The translations under genes were made by a program, and so were the position numbers. This document shows, in pieces, positions 11,002-22,618 of a stretch of 64,000 nucleotides of DNA. Positions within the stretch are counted from its first letter, which is position 1. The number at the start of each line of letters is the position of its first letter. The DNA lies in assembly GCF_000204055.1 (NCBI RefSeq), contig NW_006768776.1, positions 865,204 through 929,203 on the forward strand. The letters are read 5' to 3'. Below the pieces are notes generated by a model that was given only the letters and a program-made list of their open reading frames with translations, ran no database searches and was not told the DNA's origin. The DNA is from Melampsora larici-populina 98AG31. Its lineage: Eukaryota; Basidiomycota; Pucciniomycetes; Pucciniales; Melampsoraceae.

Positions 11002-11200
11002 TGTTAGGACCCAGTCTTGGGGGTTCACGGCTTGGGGCAAAGGGAGAGTGCTGGTGATCGTGCGTATGATATGGATTGTAGCATGAGGAAAGAGGGAAAC
11101 AGTGTACAAGTGCGCACGTGTCTATAGTGAGCCGGCTCAGCGCCCAAGTGTCACGAGTTGTGACATCCCCTCTCTTGATCCGTGACTTGGGATCATAACA
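11002..11200 (-). repeat. Gypsy-2 3' LTR
   Basis: 199 bp with TGTTA and TAACA inverted ends. It differs from the other LTR at a T/G in the stretch after CCCAGTCTTGGGG and an A/G in GTGCGCACGTG. A purine tract abuts it at 11201-11214 (minus strand AAAAGGGGGGATGG). Confidence 0.97.
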
Positions 11201-11214
11201 CCATCCCCCCTTTT
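11201..11214 (-). other. Gypsy-2 polypurine tract
   Basis: Minus-strand AAAAGGGGGGATGG directly upstream of the 3' LTR, the expected primer for plus-strand DNA synthesis. Confidence 0.85.
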
Positions 11215-14200
11215 AGGCCCGGGCTCCCTGTTCGCGGCCCTGCCTCCTCCCCGGGGCGGTATTAAAAAACCCCGTAGGGAAAAAACCTTACCCCTCATTA
11301 CACCCGTCTTGTCCTTCGGTGGTCTTCTGACGCCCTCGGAAACCTTAAATTGAACTGGTCGATCAATTCTGCTGCATTCGTCAGGTTAGTACTTGGCTCC
11401 CAAGAATCCTCGTTTCTCCCAAACCCCTTCCAACTGATAAGGTACTCATCTTTTCCTCTTCTCTTCTGTTTGTCTAGGACGTCCTCTACCTCCCACTCCT
11501 CTTCTCCTTCAATCTCGATTGGGTCTGGCGGATCCTGTACTCGACCTTCAATGGAATCTGGTGTGTGCTTTCTTAATACCGACACGTGAAATACCGGGTG
11601 TACACGTCCCATTGTAGCCGGTAATGCTAATTGGTAAGCTGACCTTGATACTTTCTTGACTATCCTAAACGGTCCTAGCCAGCGGTGGTCAAGCTTGGCG
11701 CTAGGTCGTGTGGTTGAAATGTGTCTACTGCTTAGCCACACCTCATTTCCAACCTCCCACTCTGGCGTCGGTCGTACTCCTTGGTCGAATTGGTGCTTCA
11801 TCGCAACTTGCGCCCTCTTCAGATTTTCTTTCAGTTCCTCCTGGACGTCTTCTATCATCTTCAGTCGCCTTTCGACTACTGGAACGCATTGCTCGTTGCT
11901 GTGAATTCGTCCTAGGTTCAGGTCATATCCCGTGTTGGCCCTGAATGGCGACACCCCCGTCGATGTGTGAGTACTGTTATTATACGCGAATTCCGCCAGT
12001 GGTAACAGGCCTTCCCAATCATCTTGTCGGTAGCTAACGAAGTGTCTTAAATATTGCTCTATAGCTTTATTCACGATCTCCGTCTGACCATCTGACCGTG
12101 GGTGGAAAGCTGTCGAGGGGTGAAGTTCGATCCCAATCTGTTTATTCAGCGATTCAGTGATTTTTGATATAAATACACTACCTTGATCTGACACAATCGT
12201 CTTTGGGGCTCCGTGTAGCTTCCAAACGTTCGCTAACATGAGGGTTGCCAACTCTTCTGAATTCATTTCAGTCGTACAGGGAATGAAATGACCCATTTTA
12301 GTCAATCGGTCGACAACGGTAAGTATACAATTCTTTCCATTTGAGGTCGGTAGGTCAGGGATGAGATCATAGCTGATATCCGTCCAGGGTCCCGCCGGGA
12401 TTGGAAGTGGTTCGAGTGATCCAAACGGGCTAGAGGTCGTCGATTTTACACGGATGCAAGAATCACATCCATCAACATACTGGTTCACGTAAGCTTTCAT
12501 CGAAGGCCATCTGTATTGACGTTGGACGAGGCTAAGCGTTTTTGCCCTGCCTGGATGTCCAGCTAACAGACTATCATGTCGGCTTTGGAGTATTTCGAGC
12601 TTCACCCGTTGATCGTTGGGGATTTCGATTATTCCATTGCGGTACAACACTTGATCCGTTACGGTGAGTCCCGCGGGTACCTGACTCCCCCCTTTCTCTA
12701 CTTGTTTGATCAATTCCAGTATGCGAGGGTCTTGCTTGGATGCTTCTCGTACCTGCCGTAGAATGACATCGTCTGTCCACATAGGTCCGTTGGCTCCTGG
12801 GGTTCTGTCAATTGCATCGACTTCAATCAGTTCAGGTGGGTATTCTTGTTTAATGTCTTCTTCAAACCAATCTTCCACTTCGTCATGTGCAATACTCTCG
12901 TCGCCAAACCACGCCTCGATACAATCAAGTTCTGCAAGGAATGAAGCTTCTGATAGATTATTAGGTTTAAGCATTGACCCAAATAACCATTTGTCTTCTG
13001 AAGAAGGTTCCAGGTCCGGCCGGCGTGACAAGGCATCCGGTTTTGTGGACTGCTTCCCAGGTCGGAACCGGATATGGAAGTCAAAACAACCCAACAGCTC
13101 TGCCCACCTCGCCTGACGCCTCGTGAGTTGCTTGTTACTCATGAAGGTCTCGAGGTTCTTATGGTCAGTATAGACGACAACTTCTAATCGATTCGGGTTA
13201 CCCTCCAAGTAATGTTGCCATTCTTTGAATGACGCCACTACCGCTAACAGTTCTTTGTCGAAAATTTCGTAGTTCCTTTCCGACTGGACTAACGACCGCG
13301 ATAGGAAAGCCACTGGATGGAGGATCCCGTCTTCGTCTTCCTGTGACAAGACTGCCCCCAGTGCATAGTCAGAGCAGTCACACTCAAGGACAAAGGCTTT
13401 GTATGGGTCGGCAATCTTCAACACCGGTGCCGTGGTGAAGGCTTCTTTCAGTGTTTCGAACGCCTGGTCTCTCTTTGACGTCCATTCAAAACGTACATCA
13501 TCCTGAGTCAGTTCGTGGAGTGGGCGTGTAATCTTAGAGAAATTACTAATGAATCGTCGGTAGAAGTTTGCAAAACCCAGGAAACGTTGAACTTGGGTCA
13601 CATTCTTCGGTGCTGGCCAGTCTTTCACCGCCGACACTTTCAGTGGATCCATGCGTACGCGGTTCTTTGATATTAACAGCCCTAGATAGTCGATCTCCTT
13701 ACGGGAAAACTTGCATTTCTCCGGTTTAAGCCAGATTGAATGTGATTCCAATACTCAAAGGACTTCCTCCACTACCAGTTCGTGATCAACACCCTCAGGG
13801 GTATAGATCAACAAGTCATCCAGGTAAGCTGCCAGGTCCTTTCCGATCTTGTCGCGGAAAATATCAGAGATGAAAAATTGGAAATAGCCAGGAGCCCCTG
13901 TCGGTCCAAACGGCATCACCAGGGGTTCAAACTGTCCTCTTTTACACACAAATGCTAACTTTGATTCGTCTCCCTCCCTCACACGCAGGTTATTATACCC
14001 GTTCCGCATGTCAAGGGATGTATACCTCTCCGCGTTCCTCAAACTATCGACTAACTCCATCGTGAGCGGTAGGGGGTAACAATTTTTCACCGTCACAGCG
14101 TTCAGTTTACGATAGTCGAAGCACGGTTGGAGAGCTCCATCCTTCTTCCCAGTGAAGAGGACTGGGGCTGCCCAAGGTGAACGTGTACGTCAGATCGTTC

Positions 14201-14499
14201 CTTTCTCCAGACCCTCGTCAATCATGGCATTTAACGCAACCTCCTCCGCAGGGGACAGCGGGATGATTTTACCAGCCTGAGGTGTAGCCCCTGGAATCAA
14301 GTCTACACAAAAGTTGTACCGTCTGTGGGGTGGTAGGGTCATTGCTCTAGTTTTTCGAAACATATTGATATACCGATGGTACCGGGTGGGGACCAATTCT
14401 TCAGCCGTACGCTCTTTCTTATCTTTGGATGCTTCCGCTGCGAGTCGTGCTGATACATTCCATGATGTCGTGCTCGAACAGATTTTTGCGGAGCTATTC

Positions 14500-15230
14500 A
14501 GAGGGCAAAACAGCTTGTCATCTGTGACAGGGGAGATAGTAGGTACGGTTTCATGCTCACATTGCGGGGGCTGTATCTTTTTGATATGGTCATCATCAAG
14601 AGCCCCCTCGCCAAATTTCCTAGCTTGCCCTTCCACAGACGCAGACTCGTCAAGGGCTGTTTCCGGATCAGGCGATGCAGTTATAGCGGCAACGGCGATG
14701 TCATTCGTCGTGTTGAAGGTCGTTGTAGCAGTCTGGTCAAAGTAATTCAGGAGGCAACCTATCTTGTCATCTGTTTCGGGGACAATTGAAGGTACAGTAT
14801 CATGCTCACATTGCGGGGGCTTCATCTCGTCGATATGGTCATCGTTGAGAGCCCCCTCGCCAAATTTCCTAGCTTGCCCTCCTACTGACACAGGATCGTC
14901 GAGGGTTGTTTTCGGATTAGGCAACGCTGGTACAGCGGCAGTGGCTATCTCGGGTTTAGGCATTTGGTCGTTGTTCGGTAGGTATACGTCGGTTGTTGTC
15001 ATTTCAGGCTGTTCAGAATAATTCAGGGGGCAATCCAGCTTGTCATCTGTGACGGGAAGAATGGTAACAACGGTATCATGCTCACATTGCGGGGGCTGTA
15101 TCTTTCTGATATGGTCATCATCAAGAGCCCCCTCGCCTAAGTTCCTAGCTTGCCCCTCCTGGTACGCGACATCGTCAGGGGTTGTTTTCGGGATAGGCGA
15201 CGTGACGGCGGCGGTAGCCATCACGGCATT
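14500..15230 (-). repeat. Triplicated module in Gypsy-2 pol, between protease and RT
   Basis: Three in-frame copies of a module of roughly 85-100 codons sit between PR and RT. Each carries GQAR(K/N)(F/L)GEGAL(D/N)DDHI, then PPQCEH(D/E)T, then (V/E)TDDK, a Cys and a leucine-rich end. The copies are near 15023-15230, 14740-14935 and 14500-14680. DNA blocks such as CTCACATTGCGGGGGCT recur in all three. The conserved Cys and His could bind metal, but this is speculative. Confidence 0.85.
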
Positions 15231-15709
15231 GGTCGGTGAGTCCTTCGGTGTGATGCTTCCGTCTTTCCAATTGATTCGGTGCCCATTCTCACGCAGCCAT
15301 GGCATTCCTAGGATGACATCGTAGGAATCCTTAATCTTGGTGACAAGGAACCGGGATGGGTTGTCCGCATTGTCGACGAACAGTTCCGCGTCGTGTGCGA
15401 CGCTACGAGGCTGGCCATCAAATCCATAGACGTCACCTGCCGTGGCAAGTTCCGTTACGGGGATTCCAGCCTTGTCCGCGAAGGTAGTTCCAAGCACTTT
15501 GTGCGTCGAACCACAGTCGACAAGGGCACGAGCTCTCACTCTTGGTTTGGGATCGGGATCATGTTGGGACGTGGCGCGGGGGGACTCTGAAAGGGAAATA
15601 GTTGTGAAAATACGAGGATCATGTAAGCTTTTCTTTGCACAGCTATCATTCTCAGCTACTTCTAAAAATTCCCTCCCGCTCTGGCTTAGGGGTGGCACGT
15701 CCGTCACCT

Positions 15710-16666
15710 CTAAGCGTCTCCATTTTTTGACATATCTGATCTACTACTACCCTCCCCCAATTTACCTTCCAATGCAGCGATTTTGGCCTCTAACTCAGCT
15801 ACCTTCCTTGTCTCCTTCCCCTTCCCTTTCTTCCTCCCCTTTCTACTTGCACACCACCTAGCCAAATGACCTGATTCACCACAACTATAGCACAACCTCT
15901 CTTCATTACGTCGATTATACTCGGTGGACGAAATGTCAAACCGAGTGCTGGAGATGTCCATGGCATCGGGATCGACTGGGCGACTGATGCTAGCAGGGGG
16001 TGCATACTTGCCGCGGATGTCGTTATCGATTGCGCAGGCGAGTGCCATGATACTCTCCAGATCCTCGAACTTCTCCCGAATCATTGCTAACCGCACCTCA
16101 CGTTTCAGGCCTTGTCAATAGTGGCTAATCAAGGTAGGCAGTTCCCATTGGGTTGCCGGGGCTAGTTGATTGAAGCTGACTGTGTAATCCGCAGCCGTCT
16201 TGGTTTGTTTCAGCACCCGGAGCGCCGCCTCAGCCCGTTTCTGGCGGTCAGAGTCGAAGTAGACCAATTCGAAAGCCCGGACAAAGCCATTGTAGGTAAC
16301 TTCTGTACCTTCAGTAGGGTTCAGCACACGGTGTAAGAATGGCTGAGCCCACTTGATGGCCTCGCCCGTAAGATAAGAAAGGGCGAAGGTGACCTTCGAC
16401 ACGTCATTTGGGAAAAGGGCTGCGTTGGTGATGATGTAGAGTCCGACCTGACTAGCGAACGCCTCGGCTTTCGACCCTCGAGTTCCGTCAAATTTATTGG
16501 GGGTCGCCATCTTAGGTGTTTTGGCTGGGGGTTCCGATCTTTGAGCTTGCGCGGCTTCGGCTTGAACTCGGCGTTCGGTCTCGGTCTTCAACTTCGCTTC
16601 TAACTCGGCCAGCTGTCAAGAAATGGCGTGGAGGTCAACACCAGCGGCTTCGGTTGTGTCGTCCAT
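15710..16666 (-). pseudogene. Gypsy-2 gag with zinc knuckle, two TGA stops
   Basis: The frame starts with the ATG at 16666. The Gag core (KFDGTRGSKAEAFASQV, then EAIKWAQPFL) is followed by a retroviral CCHC knuckle (CYSCGESGHLARWC) and a Lys-rich then helical tail. In-frame TGA codons lie at 16616-16618 (residue 17) and 16115-16117. Between these and the TAG at 15710-15712 the frame is open. No ATG follows the first TGA before the Gag core, so the start upstream of it is probably the original one. Confidence 0.9.
15722..15728 (-). promoter_or_regulatory. -1 frameshift site A AAA AAT between Gypsy-2 gag and pol
   Basis: In the gag frame the minus strand reads tcA AAA AAT, a classic X XXY YYZ slippery heptamer, four codons before the gag TAG. 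Slipping back one base enters the pol frame, which is open through the TAG and on into protease. This is the expected way to make a Gag-Pol fusion. I did not establish a downstream pseudoknot. Confidence 0.75.
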
Positions 16667-16948
16667 AGAGGCGTAGGACAATTGGTTAGAGGAATGTTTG
16701 GATGGGGTGACAGAGTTGTCGTTGGGAATGTTAAAGGTTGGCGTGATGGGATTGGTCTGGGGTGTGAGAGGGTGCTACGAGTAATTTTCTTTATAGTACT
16801 TTCTTCAATTAACTTGATGTCCTTGAGTAAACAATTTTTTCTTAAAAAAAAAAATTTCTTCTTATGCTTTCTTCTGAAATTTTTAATTTATCTTCTTCTT
16901 CTTAAGATCTCCTGATTCTTGGTTTGCCTTGATAAAGATGCTACAAAG

Positions 16949-17147
16949 TGTTAGGACCCAGTCTTGGGGGGTCACGGCTTGGGGCAAAGGGAGAGTGCTG
17001 GTGATCGTGCGTATGATATGGATTGTAGCATGAGGAAAGAGGGAAACAGTGTACAAGTGCGCGCGTGTCTATAGTGAGCCGGCTCAGCGCCCAAGTGTCA
17101 CGAGTTGTGACATCCCCTCTCTTGATCCGTGACTTGGGATCATAACA
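16949..17147 (-). repeat. Gypsy-2 5' LTR
   Basis: 199 bp, 197 identical to the copy at 11002-11200, with the CATGA duplication directly outside at 17148-17152. Confidence 0.97.
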
Positions 17148-17299
17148 CATGATATCCACCAATTCACTGAGCCTGCTACACATATGTAGTGTGGGTGTTA
17201 TGGATCAGGTGTGGAGTGATAGATCATTTTATGACAAATGATACTCCCAATCATTTTTTCCTGCCCACTTGGGGAAGTTGATTAATGTTTGCAGTGGTA

Positions 17300-18244
17300 C
17301 TTTTTTCAAAGCTGGTAAACAAGGGTTTTACAAGTAGTTTACATACATAATGGTGGTAATAGTAATATTTAAGGTTGCCAAGAGGATTTTCAGAGATTTT
17401 TAAGGTTATACATGATGATGTCATATTACATGAGCAAGCAAGAAGGAGTAGTAGGTGTGTAAAGTGGTGAAAATGGGTGGATTTTGTCAAAAATGAAAGT
17501 TTTCAGCTAGTTACATATGTCAAATGACATCAGAATTGGATGGTAAATAGTTCATTCAACGCAGAAGTGTAGATTACATAATGTACAAGCTTTAAATCAC
17601 TAGTAACAGAGGTTTGTGAAAGAAGTTAAAAGGGAAACAAGAAATTGGTGTGAACTTCGAAATTTACACTTACATACATACATGTAACAACATTTGCATA
17701 CAAAAACCTTAACTTCACAGCTCAATAACTTATTCATTACTCATCCAAAACACCTGATATGGCGCCAATTATTGATCAGTATCACAAGCTCTACAAGATG
17801 CACCTTAGTAATCCAAAATTGGACCCCATTTGAAAAAAAGCATAATCTCCAAAATAGGCTTTCAGCTAGTTTACAAAGAAAAAATCACCTGTATTCATCA
17901 TTAGAAGTTCTGTACATCATCCAACTACGTCATTGATCACTTTTGGCACTGTAAATTACATCATACATCAGTAACAAGATCATTACATGGCGTCATCATA
18001 TGGTTTTTAGGGTGTTTTGGTTGAAATTGATTGGTTTTTTGAGGCTGTTGACCATTGTAGGAGTTGTTACACATTAATATATATACTCACTGATGATTTT
18101 GGGATTGTTTTTCCATTTTCTTAATCTTATACCTTTGTTGTAGTGTTATAAATCATCATTTATTTACTACATTTGTACAAAGTTCTCTCAAATCCGCCCC
18201 TTCAAAGCAAGGACAAATTTATTTATGTGTGTTAAAGACTATAA
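17300..18244. other. Gene-free AT-rich stretch
   Basis: No credible ORF. Nothing beyond AT-rich sequence was recognised; the TAA at 18242-18244 is the target duplication of the next element. Confidence 0.5.
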
Positions 18245-18389
18245 GGGCGCGTTCACTTAAGCAATTTCTGGTGAGAAATCACATTCTGCAAAATTTAAAG
18301 TGTCTATTTGGTGGTGCATGTTTCATTTTTGCATTAAAATATTTACAGAATGTGATTTCTGGTCAGAATTTCCTTAAGTGAATGCGCCC
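18245..18389. mobile_element. PIF/Harbinger-like MITE, copy 1 (145 bp)
   Basis: It starts GGGCGCGTTCACTTAAG and ends with the imperfect reverse complement CTTAAGTGAATGCGCCC, flanked by TAA on both sides (18242-18244 and 18390-18392). A 3-bp TWA duplication and G-rich ends fit PIF/Harbinger MITEs. A second, inverted copy is at 49792-49934. Confidence 0.8.
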
Positions 18390-18659
18390 TAAGTCTCTTT
18401 GGGAATAATACTTACAACAGTATTGCTAGTATTTGATATTGTTTTGTGATCTTTTGCGCTTAAAATCTGGAATAATACTTAATTAAGGTATTGAGAAACA
18501 TTTCTTTGTTATCACACATTGGTCAGCAAGTGCCCTGGTGCTGGTTCCTTTGAAGAAGGCAGTCTTTAGGCAACTTCTACTACCCTTACATTAGTAAATT
18601 ATCCCTTCTTAGGTGTTGTAAAGCTCTTGTTTAGCTTTAAATACTACAACGGCTGGTTA

Positions 18660-19475
18660 CACTACACAAAATATAATATTTTCTGGGCAGAAAATTAAAT
18701 TATTGATACACAAAAATATTGAGAGGCCAGGAGAAGGGCAAAAAATAAATAAAAATATGCATCTTGTTCCCTGCGGTGAGAGCTTCACTATCCATATTTT
18801 TCCATATTTTTACAGTCCGTATTGATAAGTGTACTAACAATAAACCTTCATAATCATCCAATTACAACCTGTAACAAGCACTGAAATTTGGCTCATTAGT
18901 GTTTAGAGAAACTTTTGATTTCTGAAAACACCTATAACTTTGTCAAATCTGCCTCAAAACACTCGATTTTAAGTGCATTGGAAAGCTGAACTCTTCCTCT
19001 CGAACTTTCATAAGATCAAGAACTATGTAGCTAGTATGACAATCATTCTATGGATCTGTATGTACAAATGTATAAACAAGATGATATCTTTTTTAGCAGA
19101 CCAGCATGCTGTGTGGTCCTATTATGAACTATTTGGAGGACAATTCCAGCTTACCAATGCACCCAAAATCGAGCGTTTTGGACCGGAATTGAAAAAGTTA
19201 TGAGTATTTTCAGAAATCAAAAGTTTCTCTAAACACTAATGAGCCAAATTTCAGTGCTTGTTACAGGTTGTAATTGCATGATTGTGAAGGTTTATTGTTA
19301 GTACGCTTATCAATATGGACTGTAAAAATACGGAACAATATGCAGAGTGAAGTTCTCAACGCAGGGAACAAGATGCATATTTTTATTCATTTTTTGCTCT
19401 CCTCCTGGCCTCTCAATATTTTTGTGTATCAATAATTTAATTTTCTGCCCAGAAAATATTATCTTTCTTGTAGTG
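18660..19475. mobile_element. CACTA-type foldback element (816 bp)
   Basis: It begins CACTACACAAA and ends in the complement of CACTACAAGAAA, with TTA duplications at 18657-18659 and 19476-19478. The arms are inverted repeats of more than 350 bp, so nearly the whole element is a foldback. No transposase is present. CACTA termini with a 3-bp duplication are diagnostic of the CMC superfamily. Confidence 0.88.
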
Positions 19476-19478
19476 TTA

Positions 19479-20083
19479 GGACATCTTGAAATCAATTTTC
19501 ATCAATTTTGTTTGTTCAACTTAGGCCCCGCTTGGTATGGCTTACCAAGGCGGGCAAAATGTGCCCTTTTTGAAAATAATCTATTTTTCACATTTTCAAA
19601 AAATCATGTTTGTTATCACTTTTGCCCCTCTTTCAAAAATGTATTTCATAGCCAATGATCTATTATTTTGATCAAAAATGTGGCATCTTGAAAGCTGCTT
19701 AAGAGCAGCTTTCAGAATACAATAACATATTTCAAACCCAGTGCACGTCTTTGAACTCAACCCTTGGCAGGATCAAGACAGCCTTTCTCTTCAAATCTTG
19801 CCAAGTAAAAACGTTTCTCTACCTTCAACCTCATTTTTGCACCTCACCTATCAATTTCATCTCCTCTGATCCCCACATTTTCTTTTTTCTTCAATATCTA
19901 GACTTTGTACTCTTGACTCTGGAACTTGTCTCATCACTGTTCATCAAATCGACATCATGTCTACAGATGGTCAAGAGATCGGTGTAAATTTTAAGCAATT
20001 TCCTTCTTGTATTATAAATTTGACCACCTTTCTTCTTCTCAGTTGGAGTCACATCAGTCTCCATATTGGGTGATTATTAGCTA
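19479..20083. other. Gene-free stretch before the Tigger element
   Basis: AT-rich with short ORFs only. A GC-richer patch at about 19505-19545 with an internal imperfect inverted repeat may be another MITE end, but I could not find a partner. Confidence 0.4.
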
Positions 20084-21660
20084 CAGTAAAACCTGTACTA
20101 TCCGGTACTCTCCAACCCGGTAGCCTGCCAAATCTGGTAGCGGAGGTTTCCACCAGCTTGGTTCCCAGCTAAATAACCAGTAGCCTGCCTTAGATGCTAT
20201 CCGGTTGATAAATTGCAAAGTACCGGGTGATACTGGGGAAAAAAAGACTGTATTTTACTATAAAAGGACCCCAAAGGTCAAACATTGAGTCAGAAAAAGT
20301 CCTTCAAGGCTGTCTGAACCACCTGACTCTCCCTTTCAATCCATCTCTCCTCCCTAACCTCATTCAAAATCACTCGAAGTGATTGGACAAAACTTGTAGA
20401 AATGTTTGGATTGCCTCGTTCAGTCATGATTTGAATTGCATCAATAAGGGCTTTGGTCTGTTGTCCTAGGGGAAGTTCCGGCTTGATTTTGTCCTCTTCA
20501 ATCACAATGACCTCGTCTTCCGCAGTCAATGCGGCCTCAATCAGCTTGCTGTTGGTCAAAGTCTTGTGATTGTTGTTCTCAGCATCCAGATTGAGCAAGT
20601 CACTGATGGCCATCGGATCTTGGACACAAAGAGTAGGCAGATGAGAAGTCAACTGCACTTCAAGCTGAGACTCTTCAAAGTTCCCAATTGGATCATTGCT
20701 TTCAGGCACTTCGAGTATCTTTCCATTTTGATCGCGAGGTGAGATTATCTTTGTATGCTTCCAGCAGTTTTGAATGGTTTGTTCTGAGATTTCTTCCCAA
20801 GCCATCTGGACCCATTTCATTGCTTGAAGCTGATCAACTTTATAAATGTTGTTGTTGTTTGATCCAATCTCCTCACGGTCAATCACATTCTATAGTTGAT
20901 AGTTTTGATAGTGCCTTTTGAAGGCTGTGATGATCCCAGCATCCAAAGGCTGAATCTTGGAGGTCGCGTTTGGTGGCAAGAAGAGAAGAGTGAGATTGGG
21001 TAGCTTGACATTTGAGATAACATGAGAGGGGGTATTGTCCAGAATCAATAAGATGTTTTGATTTGGAGCTTTCATCTCATTATTCAATTTGACAAGATAC
21101 TTCTGTTGTAAAAAAGTTATCCTGTCAGTGAATCAGTTTGAAATAAGATCTTCATGATGATCCCTCACCCTGGAAGAGCACACCAGTCATCCAAGCCTTC
21201 TTGTTGCTGCGGTAGTAAAAACTAAGCTGTTCTCTGGTCTTCCTTTTGACACATTGTGGCTTTTCCGCATGTCCAATAAAAAAGAGAAGTGGTTTTTCCA
21301 AGCCATCAGCATTACACGTCAATGCAACTGTAATGCGGGTCTTATCGTTTTTTTGCTCCTGAAATTTTTTGAGATGTGATTGTATGGTCTGGAGTCAGGC
21401 AGCAGAAAAGCCCAGTCTCATCCATATTGAAGATGTCCTTGAGAGCAAATTTGTTGGTCATCTTGATGATTTTGGGTAACCTTTGTTGAATTGCCACAAA
21501 GTCTGCTGAGCCTGATTCACCATGTGTCTTTACACTTCAAAACCTGTGTCGTGCTTGAAAGCTTTCAAGCCAACCTTTGGAAAAGCCTGGTTGATCCTGA
21601 CCAGGGATCTTAATTTATCCATCCTTGTTGTCTAAACAAAACTCGTATACTGAAAGCTAC
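20084..21660 (-). pseudogene. pogo/Tigger DDE transposon, broken
   Basis: The left end is CAGTAAAACCTGTACTATCC next to a TA (20082-20083), a typical pogo/Tigger terminus. On the minus strand, pieces of the transposase in changing frames give the CENP-B-like helix-turn-helix (GWLESF, then RHRF, near 21575), the first catalytic Asp (NMDETGLF, near 21420), the NK-AWMT block (near 21190) and LLILDNTPSH followed by PLDAGIITAFKRH (20890-21060), a DD31D spacing. The C-terminal part is a clean 198-codon ORF (20290-20886). Frameshifts and stops separate the parts, and I did not find the far terminal repeat. Inactive. Confidence 0.85.
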
Positions 21661-22001
21661 TTTGATCAAAAATCTTTGAAGATAATTCCACCAAATTTGA
21701 ACAAATTGGCAAAAAGAAAGACATAATCACCATGAGGTGAGGCCATGTATTGTGATATTTTCTCTCTTGTGGGAATTAGTTGCATGCTGGGTGCTATTCA
21801 TGACTTCTCAAACATCCCTGGTTTGACAAATTGCCACTTTGAATCAGGTACTTATTTTTTTTCCCTGTCATCATCTAAGCAAATTTCAGTTAATATATGC
21901 AGGTGAAAATCCAACCTTCTCTCTTCTGGACTAAACAACCCAAATTGACAATCAGAAGAGCTAGGGGATGAATTTATCCAAGATAATCAATTTCAAGATC
22001 T

Positions 22002-22171
22002 TTGACCAGTAATTTTACAAAGTATGATATGATTCTTGGGTCTCCCTTTCTCTCAAAATTTAAGCTAGATGTTTCTCTCCACCGGTGTTGTGTTGTGCAT
22101 ACGCCAAGCGGCAATGTGATCTATGAAAAAGAAATGCAAGACAACTTGAAAAGGTTGATGTGCGCATTGGA
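22002..22171 (+). pseudogene. Gypsy-3 protease C-terminal fragment
   Basis: A frame reading KYDMILGSPFLSKFKLDV, the conserved (I/L)LG strand at the end of a retropepsin, followed by the linker to RT. The active-site part upstream was not recognised. The frame is cut at 22171 by the MITE and its 8-bp duplication. Confidence 0.7.
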
Positions 22172-22610
22172 AGGACTCTGGAATGCGCCTACAGAGGGTA
22201 GTGACGTAAGATTCCAACCTTTTTGTAACAGATTTTTAGGGTACATAATCACACTTCTCTGTGGCTACAGTAGCGCAAAGTAAGCGCAAGAAGCAGAGCT
22301 TTCATATGCACTAAATTTTAACCCTATAGCACCAATACTTCCCAATATATTCAAGTGTAAAGCCCCAAAAAGGCCAAAAATCAAAGGTTGGAATTGGGCC
22401 TCGGGGGCCTAAAATTTTTTTGTGCCTTTGCAATTTACGCCAAAGTGATACAAACTACAGGGGTAAGGCCAAGCTCATCTGATAGCCCTATTCCATGTAC
22501 ATCTTTTGCAGTGCTTGGGATCATGGGAGAATGAATGGTGTGTAGTGTAGAGCCCAAAAACTGAAAATCAGGCTTTGTCACTACCCTCTGTAGGCGCATT
22601 CCAGGGTCCT
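22172..22610. mobile_element. MITE with 8-bp target duplication (439 bp)
   Basis: The ends are inverted repeats of about 34 bp beginning AGGAC(T/C)CTGGAATGCG. The 8-bp GCATTGGA occurs directly outside on both sides (22164-22171 and 22611-22618). An 8-bp duplication suggests hAT or a related superfamily. It has no coding capacity and sits in the Gypsy-3 pol gene. Confidence 0.88.
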
Positions 22611-22618
22611 GCATTGGA

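Larger units (their letters stand above)
11298..15728 (-). pseudogene. Gypsy-2 pol: PR - triplicated linker - RT - RNase H - integrase - chromodomain
   Basis: One reading frame from the frameshift site to the stop, interrupted by TGA at 14190-14192 (just before the RT motif SPWAAPVLF) and at 13755-13757 (just after the catalytic AYLDDLL region). PR has an unusual active site, ALVDCGST, with Cys where D-S/T-G is usual. RT shows LDMRNGYNNLRV, VMPFGPTGAP and YLDD. RNase H shows LECDCSDYALGAVL and later KPDALSRR. Integrase has HPGRAKT with a CDSC zinc pair, then Asp in ISYDLIPDLP, Asp in VSDQGSVF and Glu in GQTEIVN. The chromodomain is EVEDVLDKQ, then YLISWKGF, then DSWEP. Confidence 0.92.
11002..17147 (-). 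mobile_element. Ty3/Gypsy chromovirus Gypsy-2, full length, inactivated
   Basis: A 6146-bp element with 199-bp LTRs that differ at only two positions, flanked by 5-bp CATGA duplications (10997-11001 and 17148-17152). The near-identical LTRs indicate a recent insertion. On the minus strand it encodes Gag, then by -1 frameshift a Pol with PR, a repeated linker, RT, RNase H, integrase and chromodomain. Four in-frame stops, all TGA, interrupt gag (two) and pol (two), so this copy cannot make its proteins without readthrough. I saw no standard TGG primer-binding site next to the 5' LTR. Confidence 0.95.
10523..17296. mobile_element. CACTG-ended foldback element, copy 1, split by Gypsy-2
   Basis: The ends are CACTGTGAACAT at 10523 and the reverse complement of CACTGCAAACAT at 17296, flanked on both sides by GTA (10520-10522 and 17297-17299). 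The arms are inverted repeats of about 150 bp. Without Gypsy-2 and one CATGA copy the element is 623 bp and has no transposase. A CACT start with a 3-bp duplication fits a non-autonomous CACTA (CMC) element. A related, uninterrupted copy lies at about 46161-46775. Confidence 0.8.
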
